This document shows positions 39,783-52,767 of a stretch of DNA of 64,000 nucleotides, piece by piece (positions within the stretch are counted from its first letter, which is position 1; each line of letters starts with the position of its first letter). The stretch lies in assembly GCF_001014975.1 (NCBI RefSeq), contig NZ_BBXA01000030.1, positions 141,501-205,500 on the forward strand, read 5' to 3'. Both the position numbers and the translations under genes were made by a program. A model generated the notes under the pieces. The model was not told the origin of the DNA. It ran no database searches and saw only the letters and a program-made list of their open reading frames with translations. Source of the stretch: Novosphingobium sp. MD-1. GTDB taxonomy: Bacteria; Pseudomonadota; Alphaproteobacteria; Sphingomonadales; Sphingomonadaceae.

Positions 39783-40684
39783 GGTCGTGGCGTCGTGTCC
39801 TTCAGGGCCTTGTTCAACCGATCCTGCGCCCCATCGACGAGCACACGGCAGGCGCCGGGATCGCGCAGTGGCGCTTGCCCGGCCATCCGTTCGATCAAAT
39901 CGCTGGCCGACGGGTGCGGGGTGAGCAGGATGCCGCAATCCCACGCACGCACGCGGGCGAAAGTGCGGCGGAACATGGCCACGCGGTCAGGGTGATCCGC
40001 GAAGCGGTAGCTGCCCAGCGGCAGAGCGGTCAGGCTGTCGACATAGGTGAAGCGCTGGCAGCCGGCGTTGCCGCCGCAACTGGTCCACCGCCAGCTGGTC
40101 GAACCTTCGGTATGGCCGGGCGTTGCCAGCGCGGTCAGCGCCAGCGGCCCCACGCGCAACACTTCGCCATCGCGCAGCACGCGATCGACGCGGACCGGCG
40201 CGAAGGGATCGATGTGGCCGGCCTGCGGATCGGCGGGGCTGGTCTTGCCGCTGGTCAACGCCGGCAGCCCCGCGCGCAGCGCCGCGATCTTCGCGCCGGT
40301 GGCGCGTTGCAGCGTGGCCAGGCCGCCGACATGGTCGAAATGCTCGTGGCTGGTCACGATCCAGCGGATCGTGCGCGGATCGACGCCGGCGGCGCGGATG
40401 TTGGCAAGGATCGAAGGCGCGGCCTGTTCGGTCACGGCATCGATCAGCACATTGCCCTGTGGCGATGTGAGCAGGATCGCGCTGACAGTGCAGGTGCCGA
40501 CGTACCACACGTTGCCATAGATGCGCGCGGCGGGCGCGGGATCGGAAAAGCTGTCCTTGCCCTCGCAGGCGGACAGGATCGCCCGCGCCGCCACGGGATC
40601 GGCGGGCGCCGGCGCGGTGGCGGCATGGGCGGGGGGAGCGCCGGCCAGCAAAAGGGCGGCAAGGGCAAGCGCTTTAGCGGACAT
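39779..40684 (-). CDS. Subclass B3 metallo-beta-lactamase-like protein
   Basis: A 301-residue secreted zinc hydrolase. A signal peptide (MSAKALALAALLLAGAPPAHA) is followed by the beta-lactamase fold with H113, H115, D117 and H118 in TSHEHFDHVGG, H191 in ATPGHTEGSTSW and H257 in LLTPHPSASD. This ligand set (HxHxDH, H, H without the B1/B2 cysteine) and the GHTxGSTSW motif are those of subclass B3 enzymes such as L1 and BJP-1. It overlaps prmA downstream and the SDR gene upstream. Beta-lactam hydrolysis is likely by family, not demonstrated. Confidence 0.88.
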   Translation of the reverse strand: MSAKALALAALLLAGAPPAHAATAPAPADPVAARAILSACEGKDSFSDPAPAARIYGNVWYVGTCTVSAILLTSPQGNVLIDAVTEQAAPSILANIRAAGVDPRTIRWIVTSHEHFDHVGGLATLQRATGAKIAALRAGLPALTSGKTSPADPQAGHIDPFAPVRVDRVLRDGEVLRVGPLALTALATPGHTEGSTSWRWTSCGGNAGCQRFTYVDSLTALPLGSYRFADHPDRVAMFRRTFARVRAWDCGILLTPHPSASDLIERMAGQAPLRDPGACRVLVDGAQDRLNKALKDTTPRP

Positions 40685-41387
40685 AGCTGGCTCCGTTGGC
40701 GTCGATCACCGCGCCGGTCATGCTGGGAGGCGCGTCGAGCGCGCAGAATACCGCGATGGCGGCGATTTCGTCGGGCGTGGCGACGCGGCCCAGCGGAATG
40801 TCCGCCAGCAGGCCGGGGCCGCCCCGGGTTGCGAGATAATCGCCCGCCATGGCCGTATCGGTGAAGCCCGGCGTGATCGCGTAACTGAGGATGCCCTTCG
40901 CCGCATAGCCGCGCGCGATGGTCTTGTGCAGCGCCAGCATCCCGCCCTTTGCGGCGGCATAGTGCCAGTGCTCCGGCGAGTCTCCCCGATAGCCGGCGCG
41001 GCTGGCGATATGAACGATGCGCCCTGCCACGCCGCGCTCCAGCCAGTGCCGCACGGCGAAGCGCGATAGCTGCGCGGCGGAGGTCAGGTTGATCCGCAGC
41101 GTGTCCTCCCACCCGTCGAGCCAGGCGATGTCGGACCGGTCGAGCGGGTTCGCCTCGAACAGGCCGGCATTGTTGACCAGCACATCGATCGTGCCGCCCG
41201 CCTGGGCCAGGGCGGCCTGCCACAGCTGTTGCGGCGCGGAAGGGGCGGACAAGTCGGCGGCCAGCGTTCCGGCGCGGGGTGTGTTGCCATGCCGGATGGC
41301 GTGGGCTCCGCGCGCATCCAGGCTCTTGGCGATGGCTGCGCCGATGCCGCGCGACGATCCGGTGACGAGGACGTGGGGGAAGGTCAT
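40674..41387 (-). CDS. Short-chain dehydrogenase/reductase (FabG-like)
   Basis: A 237-residue SDR. The NAD(P)-binding element is VLVTGSSRGIGAAIAKSL, followed by IDVLVNNAGLFE, and the catalytic serine and YxxxK pair are in IVHIASRAGY and HWHYAAAKGGMLAL. I chose the ATG at 41387 with AGAGGAA before it; the frame is open upstream. Its end overlaps the start of the metallo-beta-lactamase-like gene by 11 bases, so it heads a three-gene string with that gene and prmA. The substrate is unknown. Confidence 0.88.
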   Translation of the reverse strand: MTFPHVLVTGSSRGIGAAIAKSLDARGAHAIRHGNTPRAGTLAADLSAPSAPQQLWQAALAQAGGTIDVLVNNAGLFEANPLDRSDIAWLDGWEDTLRINLTSAAQLSRFAVRHWLERGVAGRIVHIASRAGYRGDSPEHWHYAAAKGGMLALHKTIARGYAAKGILSYAITPGFTDTAMAGDYLATRGGPGLLADIPLGRVATPDEIAAIAVFCALDAPPSMTGAVIDANGASYVR

Positions 41388-41550
41388 GAAGTTCCTCTTG
41401 CAGTCGGTTTCGTTGCGGTGCAACCGCGTCGGCGCCGAGCGGGGCGAATTGTACTTTGGTCCGCTTGCACAGGTCGGCATTTCGACTAATACCGAATCGC
41501 TTCCCGATCGCGGCCCAAAACGCGATCGCCAACCATTTTAGGGGGTTCAC

Positions 41551-41976
41551 ATGGCGCAGGCGCGCAGCAACCGGCCGATTTCGCCGCATCTCCAGATCTG
41601 GCGTTGGGGGCCGGCCATGCTGGTTTCGATCCTTCACCGCGTTACCGGCAATGGCCTGGCTTTTGCCGGTCTTGGCCTGCTCCTGTGGTGGGTCGGCGCG
41701 ATCGCCAGCGGTCCCGAAGCCTATGCAAGCTTCCTGGGCTGGGTCTGGACCGGCACCGGCGGCGCGCTCCAGTTCGTCACCGCCATTCTGGGCAAGATCG
41801 TGTTCGTGGGCCTGACCTGGGCGTTCTTCCAGCACCTCGCCAGCGGCGTGCGCCACCTGATCCTCGATATCGGCGCCGGTTACGAACTGCACGCCAATGC
41901 GCGCTGGTCGGTTGTCACGCTGATCTTCTCGATCGCTTCCACCATCCTTTTCTGGGCTTTCCTGCTGCTGCGCTAA
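41551..41976 (+). CDS. sdhC: Succinate dehydrogenase cytochrome b556 subunit
   Basis: Membrane anchor of complex II, 141 residues with three hydrophobic helices. It opens NRPISPHLQIWRWGPAMLVS, with the S/R of the quinone site (SILHRVTGN), and has the heme-ligand histidine region FFQHLASGVRHLILDIGAG typical of SdhC. A clear ribosome site (TTAGGGGG) lies before the ATG. First gene of sdhC-sdhD-sdhA. Confidence 0.94.
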   Translation: MAQARSNRPISPHLQIWRWGPAMLVSILHRVTGNGLAFAGLGLLLWWVGAIASGPEAYASFLGWVWTGTGGALQFVTAILGKIVFVGLTWAFFQHLASGVRHLILDIGAGYELHANARWSVVTLIFSIASTILFWAFLLLR

Positions 41977-42011
41977 GCGCCGGCAGGGTCCATTCAAACG
42001 TCGGGGATACC

Positions 42012-42395
42012 ATGGGTAACGGAACCTCAATCGGACGCGTCCGCGGGCTGGGCTCCAGCCACCAGGGCGCGCATCACTGGCTGCTCTCGCGTCTGACCGC
42101 GGTCGGCAACATCGTTCTCATACCGTTCCTGCTGGCCAGCCTGGCGCTGCTGCCGGCCTACGATTATGCGACGGTCCATGCCTGGGCGGCGCGTCCGCTC
42201 TCGTCCACGGCGCTGATCCTTATCATGATCAACACGTTCTATCACGCGCGCCTTGGCGTGCAGGTGATGCTCGAGGACTACCTGCACGAGGATGCCGGCA
42301 AGTTCACCGCCTGGCTGCTCGTCAACCTCGTGCCTTTCGCCGGTGCCGCTTTCGGCATCCTTTCGGTTCTCCGCATCGCTCTCGGGGGCGCCTGA
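42012..42395 (+). CDS. sdhD: Succinate dehydrogenase membrane anchor subunit
   Basis: A 127-residue anchor with three membrane helices. SSHQGAHHWLLSRLTAVGNI matches the start of alphaproteobacterial SdhD (GxxHxWxQRxTA), and NTFYHARLGVQVMLEDYLHE holds the heme-axial histidine and the conserved EDY. A longer open frame begins inside sdhC but is out of register. It is 35 bases after sdhC and 3 bases before sdhA. Confidence 0.92.
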   Translation: MGNGTSIGRVRGLGSSHQGAHHWLLSRLTAVGNIVLIPFLLASLALLPAYDYATVHAWAARPLSSTALILIMINTFYHARLGVQVMLEDYLHEDAGKFTAWLLVNLVPFAGAAFGILSVLRIALGGA

Positions 42396-42398
42396 TCC

Positions 42399-44222
42399 AT
42401 GGCTTCTTCTGCTTCCACCCAGCCCGCCTACAAGATCATCGACCATACCTATGACACGGTCGTGGTCGGCGCGGGCGGTTCCGGCCTGCGCGCCACGATG
42501 GGCAGCGCCCAGGCGGGCCTGCGCACGGCCTGCATCACCAAGGTCTTCCCCACGCGCTCGCACACCGTGGCGGCGCAGGGCGGCATCGCCGCCTCGCTCC
42601 AGAACAACACGCCGGATCACTGGACCTGGCATATGTACGATACCGTCAAGGGATCGGACTGGCTGGGCGACCAGGACGCGATCGAATACATGGTGCGCGA
42701 GGCGCCAGCGGCGGTGTACGAGCTGGAGCACGCGGGCGTGCCGTTCAGCCGCAACAAGGACGGCACGATCTACCAGCGTCCGTTCGGCGGCCACATGCAG
42801 AACATGGGCGAAGGCCCGCCGGTGCAGCGCACCTGCGCGGCGGCGGACCGCACCGGCCACGCCATGCTCCACGCGCTGTACCAGCAATCGCTGAAGTACG
42901 ACGCGGACTTCTTCATCGAATACTTCGCGATCGACCTGATCATGGAAAACGGCGAATGCCGTGGCGTGATCGCGATGTGCCTCGATGACGGCTCGATCCA
43001 CCGCTTCCGCAGCCACGCGGTCGTGCTGGCGACGGGCGGCTACGGCCGTTGCTACTTCACCGCCACCTCGGCCCATACCTGCACCGGCGACGGCGGTGGC
43101 ATGGTGCTGCGCGCCGGCCTGCCGCTGCAGGACATGGAATTCGTGCAGTTCCACCCCACCGGCATTTACGGCGCGGGCGTGCTCATCACCGAAGGCGCGC
43201 GCGGCGAGGGCGGCTACCTCACCAATTCCGAAGGCGAGCGCTTCATGGAGCGCTATGCCCCTTCGGCGAAGGACCTCGCCAGCCGCGACGTCGTTTCGCG
43301 CTCGATGGCCATGGAAATCCGCGAAGGCCGTGGCGTTGGCCCGCACAAGGACCACATCTACCTGCACCTCGATCACATCGATCAGAAGGTGCTGGCGGAA
43401 CGCCTGCCGGGCATTACCGAAAGCGGCAAGATCTTCGCCGGCGTGGACCTGACGCGCCAGCCGCTGCCGGTCGTTCCCACGGTCCACTACAACATGGGCG
43501 GCATCCCGACGAACTACCACGGCGAAGTCGTGACGATCGGCGCCGACGGCAACCCCGAAACGGTCGTCCCCGGCCTGTTCGCGGTGGGTGAGGCGGCCTG
43601 CGTTTCGGTCCATGGCGCTAACCGCCTCGGCTCGAACTCGCTGATCGACCTCGTGGTGTTCGGCCGCGCCACCGGCCTGCGCCTGAAGGAACTGGTCAAG
43701 CCCGGTACCGCGCACAACTCGCTGCCCAAGGACAGCGCGGACCTCGCGCTCGGCCGCCTCGACCACTTCCGCAACGCCAAGGGTGGTTCGCCGACCGCGG
43801 AAATCCGCGTGGAGATGCAGCGCACGATGTCGGGCCACGCAGCGGTGTTCCGCACCGACGAACTGATGGCCGAAGGCAAGGTGAAGCTGGGCGAAACCTA
43901 CCAGCGTATGCAGGACGTTAACGTGTCCGACCGTTCGCTGATCTGGAACTCGGACCTGATCGAGACGCTGGAACTCGACAACCTGATCGCGCAGGCGTCG
44001 GTCACCATGCACGGCGCCTACAACCGCAAGGAAAGCCGCGGCGCCCACGCGCACGAGGACTTCCCGAACCGCGACGACAAGAACTGGATGAAGCACACTG
44101 TCGCCTGGTTCGACGGCTGGGGCGGCCAGGGCGGCGGCGTGAAGCTGGATTACCGCCCGGTCCACGAATACACGCTGACCGACGATGTCGAGTACATCAA
44201 GCCCAAGGCCCGCGTGTACTGA
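42399..44222 (+). CDS. sdhA: Succinate dehydrogenase flavoprotein subunit
   Basis: Catalytic subunit oxidising succinate to fumarate, 607 residues. FAD-binding [16 protein letters not shown] lies near residue 20 and covalent FAD is expected on H55 in [13 protein letters not shown]. Further signatures are [20 protein letters not shown], the HTxDxH-like ARRTDK-region [16 protein letters not shown], and [20 protein letters not shown]. It follows sdhD and is closed by a strong terminator, so the iron-sulfur subunit gene sdhB, normally next, is absent here. Confidence 0.96.
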   Translation: MASSASTQPAYKIIDHTYDTVVVGAGGSGLRATMGSAQAGLRTACITKVFPTRSHTVAAQGGIAASLQNNTPDHWTWHMYDTVKGSDWLGDQDAIEYMVREAPAAVYELEHAGVPFSRNKDGTIYQRPFGGHMQNMGEGPPVQRTCAAADRTGHAMLHALYQQSLKYDADFFIEYFAIDLIMENGECRGVIAMCLDDGSIHRFRSHAVVLATGGYGRCYFTATSAHTCTGDGGGMVLRAGLPLQDMEFVQFHPTGIYGAGVLITEGARGEGGYLTNSEGERFMERYAPSAKDLASRDVVSRSMAMEIREGRGVGPHKDHIYLHLDHIDQKVLAERLPGITESGKIFAGVDLTRQPLPVVPTVHYNMGGIPTNYHGEVVTIGADGNPETVVPGLFAVGEAACVSVHGANRLGSNSLIDLVVFGRATGLRLKELVKPGTAHNSLPKDSADLALGRLDHFRNAKGGSPTAEIRVEMQRTMSGHAAVFRTDELMAEGKVKLGETYQRMQDVNVSDRSLIWNSDLIETLELDNLIAQASVTMHGAYNRKESRGAHAHEDFPNRDDKNWMKHTVAWFDGWGGQGGGVKLDYRPVHEYTLTDDVEYIKPKARVY

Positions 44223-44248
44223 TCGATCTTCGCGGACACGCGAACAGC

Positions 44249-44280
44249 AAAAGACCCCCGGAGCGATCCGGGGGTCTTTT
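44249..44280 (+). terminator. Strong Rho-independent terminator after sdhA
   Basis: Perfect 14-base arms AAAAGACCCCCGGA (44249-44262) and TCCGGGGGTCTTTT (44267-44280) with a four-base loop GCGA, 26 bases after the sdhA stop. The A-run and T-run around the stem make it effective on both strands. Confidence 0.92.
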
Positions 44281-44313
44281 CATTTGGCGTTTATGATTTT
44301 TGGACACGCACCA

Positions 44314-44401
44314 TCGTCATTGCGAGGAGACGCAGTCGACGAAGCAATCCAGAGTCACGCTCAAGCCGCTCTGGATTGCTTCGCTACGCTCGCAATGACG
44401 A
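44314..44401. repeat. Dispersed inverted-repeat element (TCGTCATTGCGAG type)
   Basis: Outer arms TCGTCATTGCGAG (44314-44326) and CTCGCAATGACGA (44389-44401) and inner arms GAAGCAATCCAGAG (44341-44354) and CTCTGGATTGCTTC (44369-44382) are all perfect reverse complements, forming one long interrupted cruciform or hairpin. The same core sequence is familiar as an intergenic repeat in many unrelated bacteria. It sits between the sdhA terminator and a minus-strand gene and contains no frame of its own. Confidence 0.85.
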
Positions 44402-44446
44402 TCGCTTAAGGCAAGAGTTTGCAAGTGACATGATCGTCTTTCATTT

Positions 44447-45106
44447 CTATCGCCGCCGCGGCGTGGGCTGGACGACCGCGCGCGATTCGTAGCGGGTGCC
44501 GTCCTTGCTCTCCTTCGTGTCGCGGCTTTCCGCCTTGCTGTTGCGGTCCTCGGCCTCGCGCGTGGCGGTCAGCCGGGCGACATCGGCGGCGCTGGCGGCA
44601 TGGGCCGGATAGCGGCAGCCGCGCTGCTGCCCCACGCCCTTGATGAAGGCGCGACGGACGGAACCGGCATAGAGCGCGACCTGCCATTGGCGCTGGTTCT
44701 CGTTGGCGCCCGAAATCTCGCGGATGATGCCGCCGAACGGGATTAGCGATCCCACCACCGACTTGGCTAGCGATCCCACGGTGTTACCGCGTTTTTCGCC
44801 CGCAGTCTTTTCCTCGACCACGTCGATGTCGTCGCCCAGCACGGCGTCGAGCCGGCGCACTTCGCCCTGCAGATCGCTGCACCGGCGCAGGCCGGTCAGA
44901 TCATAGGGCTTGTCGCGGGCGTTCAGAAGGATGGGCGGAATATCCTCCTTCTTGAGGTTCATGTCCGACAGTGGCTTGGTCACCACGTCGCCGGCGGTCA
45001 CGTCCTTGGGGGCGACCGCCGTCTGTGCCGAACCGCCGGCCGGGATCAGGCCGACGGTGAGCGTGGCGCAAAGGGCCGCGAGGGAAACGAGGCTTTGTTT
45101 CGTCAT
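44447..45106 (-). CDS. Secreted hypothetical protein
   Basis: A 219-residue protein with a signal peptide (LVSLAALCATLTVGLIPAGGSAQT, cut near residue 28). The mature part is polar, with a short hydrophobic glycine-rich stretch (AKSVVGSLIPFGGIIREISG), cysteines at LRRCSDLQ and QQRGCRYP that could form a disulfide, and a charged C-terminal tail rich in K, E, R and D. I recognise no family. It is transcribed away from the sdh operon, after the YpfJ-like gene on the same strand, 59 bases from it. Confidence 0.75.
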   Translation of the reverse strand: MTKQSLVSLAALCATLTVGLIPAGGSAQTAVAPKDVTAGDVVTKPLSDMNLKKEDIPPILLNARDKPYDLTGLRRCSDLQGEVRRLDAVLGDDIDVVEEKTAGEKRGNTVGSLAKSVVGSLIPFGGIIREISGANENQRQWQVALYAGSVRRAFIKGVGQQRGCRYPAHAASAADVARLTATREAEDRNSKAESRDTKESKDGTRYESRAVVQPTPRRR

Positions 45107-45165
45107 CGGTAAACTCCCCGGTTTGGAGAGAATACGCCCATTGCCGCTTCGGGTTCCTTAGGGCC

Positions 45166-46059
45166 TCATTGCCGAAGGTCGGAGAAGGTGTCGCACTGGT
45201 CCTCGTCGGCGGTTTCGATGCCCTTGCGCAGCCAGGTCATGCGCTGTGCGGCGCTGCCATGGGTGAAGGCGGCTTCCACCGGACGACGCCCGGCCGCCTT
45301 CATCAGCGTATCGTCGCCGATCTGGTGCGCGGCCTTCAGCCCTTCCTCGATGTCGCCCGGCTCGATCCGGTCCTTGTTGAGCCCGGCCCAGACGCCGGCA
45401 TAGCAATCGGCCTGCAATTCCAGCCGTACCGAGAGTTCGTTGGCGCGGGAAGGATTGCGCTGTTGCAGGCTGTGGACCTGATCCGACAGGCCCAGCAGGT
45501 TCTGGATGTGATGGCCATATTCGTGCGCCATCACGTAATCGCGCGCGAAATCGCCGCCCGCGTCCATCTGCTTGTCCATCTCGGTGTAGAAATCGGTGTC
45601 GATGTAGATGCCCTGGTCCGGCGGGCAGTAGAACGGCCCCATCGCGCTTTGCGCCGCGCCGCAGCCTGATTGGCCCTGCTGCGAATAGAACACCAGCTTC
45701 GGTGCGCGAAACGCGATCCCGGCCTTGTCGAAGCGCGGCTTCCACGTCTTGTTGAGCGAGGATAGCGCGTTGCAGCTTTCGCGGCTGAAGGGGTTCACGG
45801 AGCAGATTTCCTGCACGCTGGAACCGCCGCCCGCCTGCGCCGGGCCGGCGGGAAGGCTCTGCTGCTCCTGGGTCTGCTGCTGGAGCGAGCCGAGCATCTG
45901 GGCCGGATCGGCACCGAACACGAAGACCGCGATCAGCGCGATCACGATAGTGCCGCAGCCGAGCCGCCCGCCCGCGCCGCCGATGACGGGAAAGCCGCGA
46001 CCTCCGCCGCCGCGCTGATCCTCCACGTTGATCGAATCGTCGAAGTCGTCGAGCCGCAT
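45166..46059 (-). CDS. ypfJ: YpfJ-family neutral zinc metallopeptidase
   Basis: A 297-residue membrane-anchored protein. The N-terminal cytosolic MRLDDFDDSINVEDQRGGGG and a single membrane helix (CGTIVIALIAVFVFGA) are typical of the YpfJ/KPN_02809 family, followed by FWxx-like FYCPPDQGIYIDTDFYTEM and the zinc site HEYGHHIQNLLG (near residue 178) with ELQADCYAGVW as the third-ligand region. The peptidase acts in the periplasm; its targets are not known. Divergent from the M28 peptidase gene. Confidence 0.92.
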   Translation of the reverse strand: MRLDDFDDSINVEDQRGGGGRGFPVIGGAGGRLGCGTIVIALIAVFVFGADPAQMLGSLQQQTQEQQSLPAGPAQAGGGSSVQEICSVNPFSRESCNALSSLNKTWKPRFDKAGIAFRAPKLVFYSQQGQSGCGAAQSAMGPFYCPPDQGIYIDTDFYTEMDKQMDAGGDFARDYVMAHEYGHHIQNLLGLSDQVHSLQQRNPSRANELSVRLELQADCYAGVWAGLNKDRIEPGDIEEGLKAAHQIGDDTLMKAAGRRPVEAAFTHGSAAQRMTWLRKGIETADEDQCDTFSDLRQ

Positions 46060-46240
46060 CGTCTTGTCTGCCTGTCCTTTCCGGTCCCGGCTGCCGCTAT
46101 GGCACAGAAAGGCCTGATCTGGCCAATACCGCGAACGAACCTGCCCAGCTGTGGTTCATCTTTTGAACCCAAAGGAGGAACTTGCGCCGGCTTCGGGCAT
46201 TTGCCAGCACGGGTCTGCGTTGAAGCGTTTGGGGGCGTCG

Positions 46241-50489
<4,249 letters not shown>

Positions 50490-50551
50490 TAGATGATATG
50501 GCCATGACCGCCGGATCACCACGCCCTGGCTCCCGGCTGAAGGAGTTTGTG

Positions 50552-51058
50552 ATGCGCTACACACCCGTTGCCCTTGCCCTTTCGTTGCTTGCCGGCGTCA
50601 CCGGAAGCATGGGAACGGCAAAGGTGACCGAGGCGATCGACCCCCGGGCGCAGGCGTTGCTGGACGCCGGGCGCAAGGCGCTCACGGCGGGCGACGTTGA
50701 AGGGGCGACCAACAGCTTCGAGGCCGCGCTGGCGGTCGATCCGGGCAACACCGGCACGTTCGTGGCGCTGGCCGATGCCGCGCGGCGCAGCGGGATGCAG
50801 GGCAAGGCGATCCATTACTACCGGCTGGCGCTGTCGCGCGATCCCAACAACCTGGCCGCCATTTCGGGCGAAGGCGGCGCGATGGTGGAAAAGGGCGCCG
50901 TCGACAAGGCGCGGCGCAACCTGTCGCGGCTGGAAGGGCTGTGCGGCAAGACCTGCGCCGAGACCGAGGATCTGGCCGCCGTGATTGCCAAGGGGCCGGC
51001 ACCGAAGGTGGTTTCGGCCGAGGCGATCAAGCCCCAGCCGACGGTGGAATCGAACTGA
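50552..51058 (+). CDS. Secreted TPR-repeat protein
   Basis: A 168-residue protein with a signal peptide (MRYTPVALALSLLAGVTGSM) and at least two tetratricopeptide repeats: ALTAGDVEGATNSFEAALAV-DPGN and KAIHYYRLALSRDPNNLAA. Two cysteines (LCGKTCAETE) lie near the C-terminus. I chose the ATG at 50552, which has GAAGGAG seven bases ahead and gives the signal peptide; an ATG at 50486 overlapping the methyltransferase stop is also open. It may be a periplasmic scaffold; partners are unknown. Confidence 0.83.
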   Translation: MRYTPVALALSLLAGVTGSMGTAKVTEAIDPRAQALLDAGRKALTAGDVEGATNSFEAALAVDPGNTGTFVALADAARRSGMQGKAIHYYRLALSRDPNNLAAISGEGGAMVEKGAVDKARRNLSRLEGLCGKTCAETEDLAAVIAKGPAPKVVSAEAIKPQPTVESN

Positions 51059-51076
51059 CGCAGCCCCGTCGGCCTG

Positions 51077-51562
51077 TTAGATAAGGTCGCGGAATTCTTC
51101 CAGAACCTGACGGTAGACGCGCTTCTTGAACGGCACGATCACGTCCGGCAGCAGTTCCGGATCGATCCATTTCCATTCGCGGAATTCCGCGTGTTCGTGC
51201 GCGTCCAGCCGTACGTCCTGATCCTGGCCGATGAAACGCAGCAGCAGCCATTTCTGCCGTTGCCCGCGATAGCGGCCCTTCCAGATCTTGCCGAGCAGTT
51301 CATCGGGCAGGTCGTAGAAGTATTCCTCGCGGCTTTCCGCGATGACCGTCACCAGATCGGGTGTGAGGCCGGTTTCCTCGCCCAGCTCGCGCAGCGCGGC
51401 GGGATGCAGTTCCTCGCCGTCGTCGATGCCGCCCTGCGGCATCTGCCAGGCTTCCCCCGCCCGTTCATCGATGCGCCGGCCCACGAAAACCTGACCATGC
51501 GCGTTGACCAGCATCAGACCGACGCAGGGGCGGTAGGGAAGCCCCGCAAACTCTTCGTTCAT
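51077..51562 (-). CDS. rppH: RNA pyrophosphohydrolase (Nudix)
   Basis: A 161-residue Nudix hydrolase that removes pyrophosphate from mRNA 5' ends. [20 protein letters not shown] and [15 protein letters not shown] are typical of RppH, and the Nudix box G-x5-E-x7-RE-x2-EE-x-G reads [20 protein letters not shown] followed by TG. The downstream [19 protein letters not shown] is the RppH nucleotide-binding segment. It starts within the stop of the esterase gene (ATGA), so the two are coupled. Confidence 0.94.
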   Translation of the reverse strand: MNEEFAGLPYRPCVGLMLVNAHGQVFVGRRIDERAGEAWQMPQGGIDDGEELHPAALRELGEETGLTPDLVTVIAESREEYFYDLPDELLGKIWKGRYRGQRQKWLLLRFIGQDQDVRLDAHEHAEFREWKWIDPELLPDVIVPFKKRVYRQVLEEFRDLI

Positions 51563-52527
51563 TTCAACCTTTCCAGCAGCAGGCGGACCGCCTCGAAGAT
51601 GGACCGCATGTCAGCCTGCGCGCTCGGCAGTGCCTTGCGGATCTGCGTGAACCCGTGGATCGTACCCTTCATTTCCAGGAAGATCACGTCCGATCCGGCG
51701 AGGATCAACTGAGCGCCATAGACCCGGCCGCTATCGCGAATCGGGTCGAGACCTGCGGTGACCAGCACCGTGGGCGGCATGTTCGAGTGGTCGCCGTAGA
51801 GCGGATAGGCGCGCTTGTCACCCGGTACGGCGCGATAGCCATCGGCGAACCATTCCATCGTGTCCTTCGTCAGCAGGAAACCGTCGGCGAAGGAGAGGAA
51901 CGAGTCGTGGTCGGGCCGGTCGTCGCTGAGCGGATAGATCGGCACCTGGATGACCACTGGAACAGCGGCGGGCTTTTCCTGCAGCGCCTGGGTGGTGACG
52001 ATGGTGAGGTTGCCACCGGCCGAATCGCCCATGGGAATAAGGCCGGTGAACGTGCGACCGAGTTCCGCCGGGCTGCCGGCGACCCACCGCGTCGCGGCTT
52101 CGCAATCGTCGGGCGCGGCGGGGAAGGGGGCTTCGGGCGCGAGGCGATAATCCACCGCGACGACCGGCAGGTCCAGTTCGGCGGCGATTTCGGTGCAGAG
52201 GCGGTGGTGGGTTTCGAGATCGCCGATGACGAAGCCGCCACCGTGATAGAACATCACGACCGGACCGGGTTCGCGCGTGTCGCGCGCGTCGTAGAGGCGC
52301 AGCGGGATCGGGCCGGCCGGGCCGGGGCAGGTCAGATCGCGGATCACCGCCAGATCGCGCGGGTCCTGCTCCGCCAGTTCCTGCATGGCCAGATAGCTGG
52401 CGCGCGCGGCTTCCAGCCCCAGCTGGCTCATCGGCGGGGCACCGGTGCCGTTGAGGTAATCGAGGAAACCCTTCACGTCGGGCCGGACGAAGTGCTGCGG
52501 GCGGTCGATCGTCTCACTGTCTGACAT
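51559..52527 (-). CDS. HSL-type alpha/beta hydrolase (esterase/lipase)
   Basis: A 322-residue hydrolase of the hormone-sensitive-lipase family. The oxyanion motif HGGG is in [20 protein letters not shown], the nucleophile in [14 protein letters not shown], the acid in [13 protein letters not shown] and the histidine in [14 protein letters not shown]. Start [10 protein letters not shown] has GAGGAA ahead; the frame extends upstream but overlaps korA on the other strand and is not coding. It precedes rppH in a coupled pair. Natural substrate unknown. Confidence 0.93.
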   Translation of the reverse strand: MSDSETIDRPQHFVRPDVKGFLDYLNGTGAPPMSQLGLEAARASYLAMQELAEQDPRDLAVIRDLTCPGPAGPIPLRLYDARDTREPGPVVMFYHGGGFVIGDLETHHRLCTEIAAELDLPVVAVDYRLAPEAPFPAAPDDCEAATRWVAGSPAELGRTFTGLIPMGDSAGGNLTIVTTQALQEKPAAVPVVIQVPIYPLSDDRPDHDSFLSFADGFLLTKDTMEWFADGYRAVPGDKRAYPLYGDHSNMPPTVLVTAGLDPIRDSGRVYGAQLILAGSDVIFLEMKGTIHGFTQIRKALPSAQADMRSIFEAVRLLLERLK

Positions 52528-52767
52528 GGCTGCGGGTTCCTCTTCCGGTTGCCGGTGCGGCGGGTGGCGTTCCCGGTCCATTTGAGATCGGGAATCGTTT
52601 TTCGCCATCATGCCTAGGTCTGCTTTTGCAACTTGACTAGCGTCTCCGATGGGAATCAAGGACGTTCCAGCGTTTCGCGTCGAAGAGATTTTCTTCTTTG
52701 CGTGCGGATTGATGGAGACATAGGCGGATCGTGCTGCCAGAGCGCGGTTGCGCAGACGAGGAAGAGA

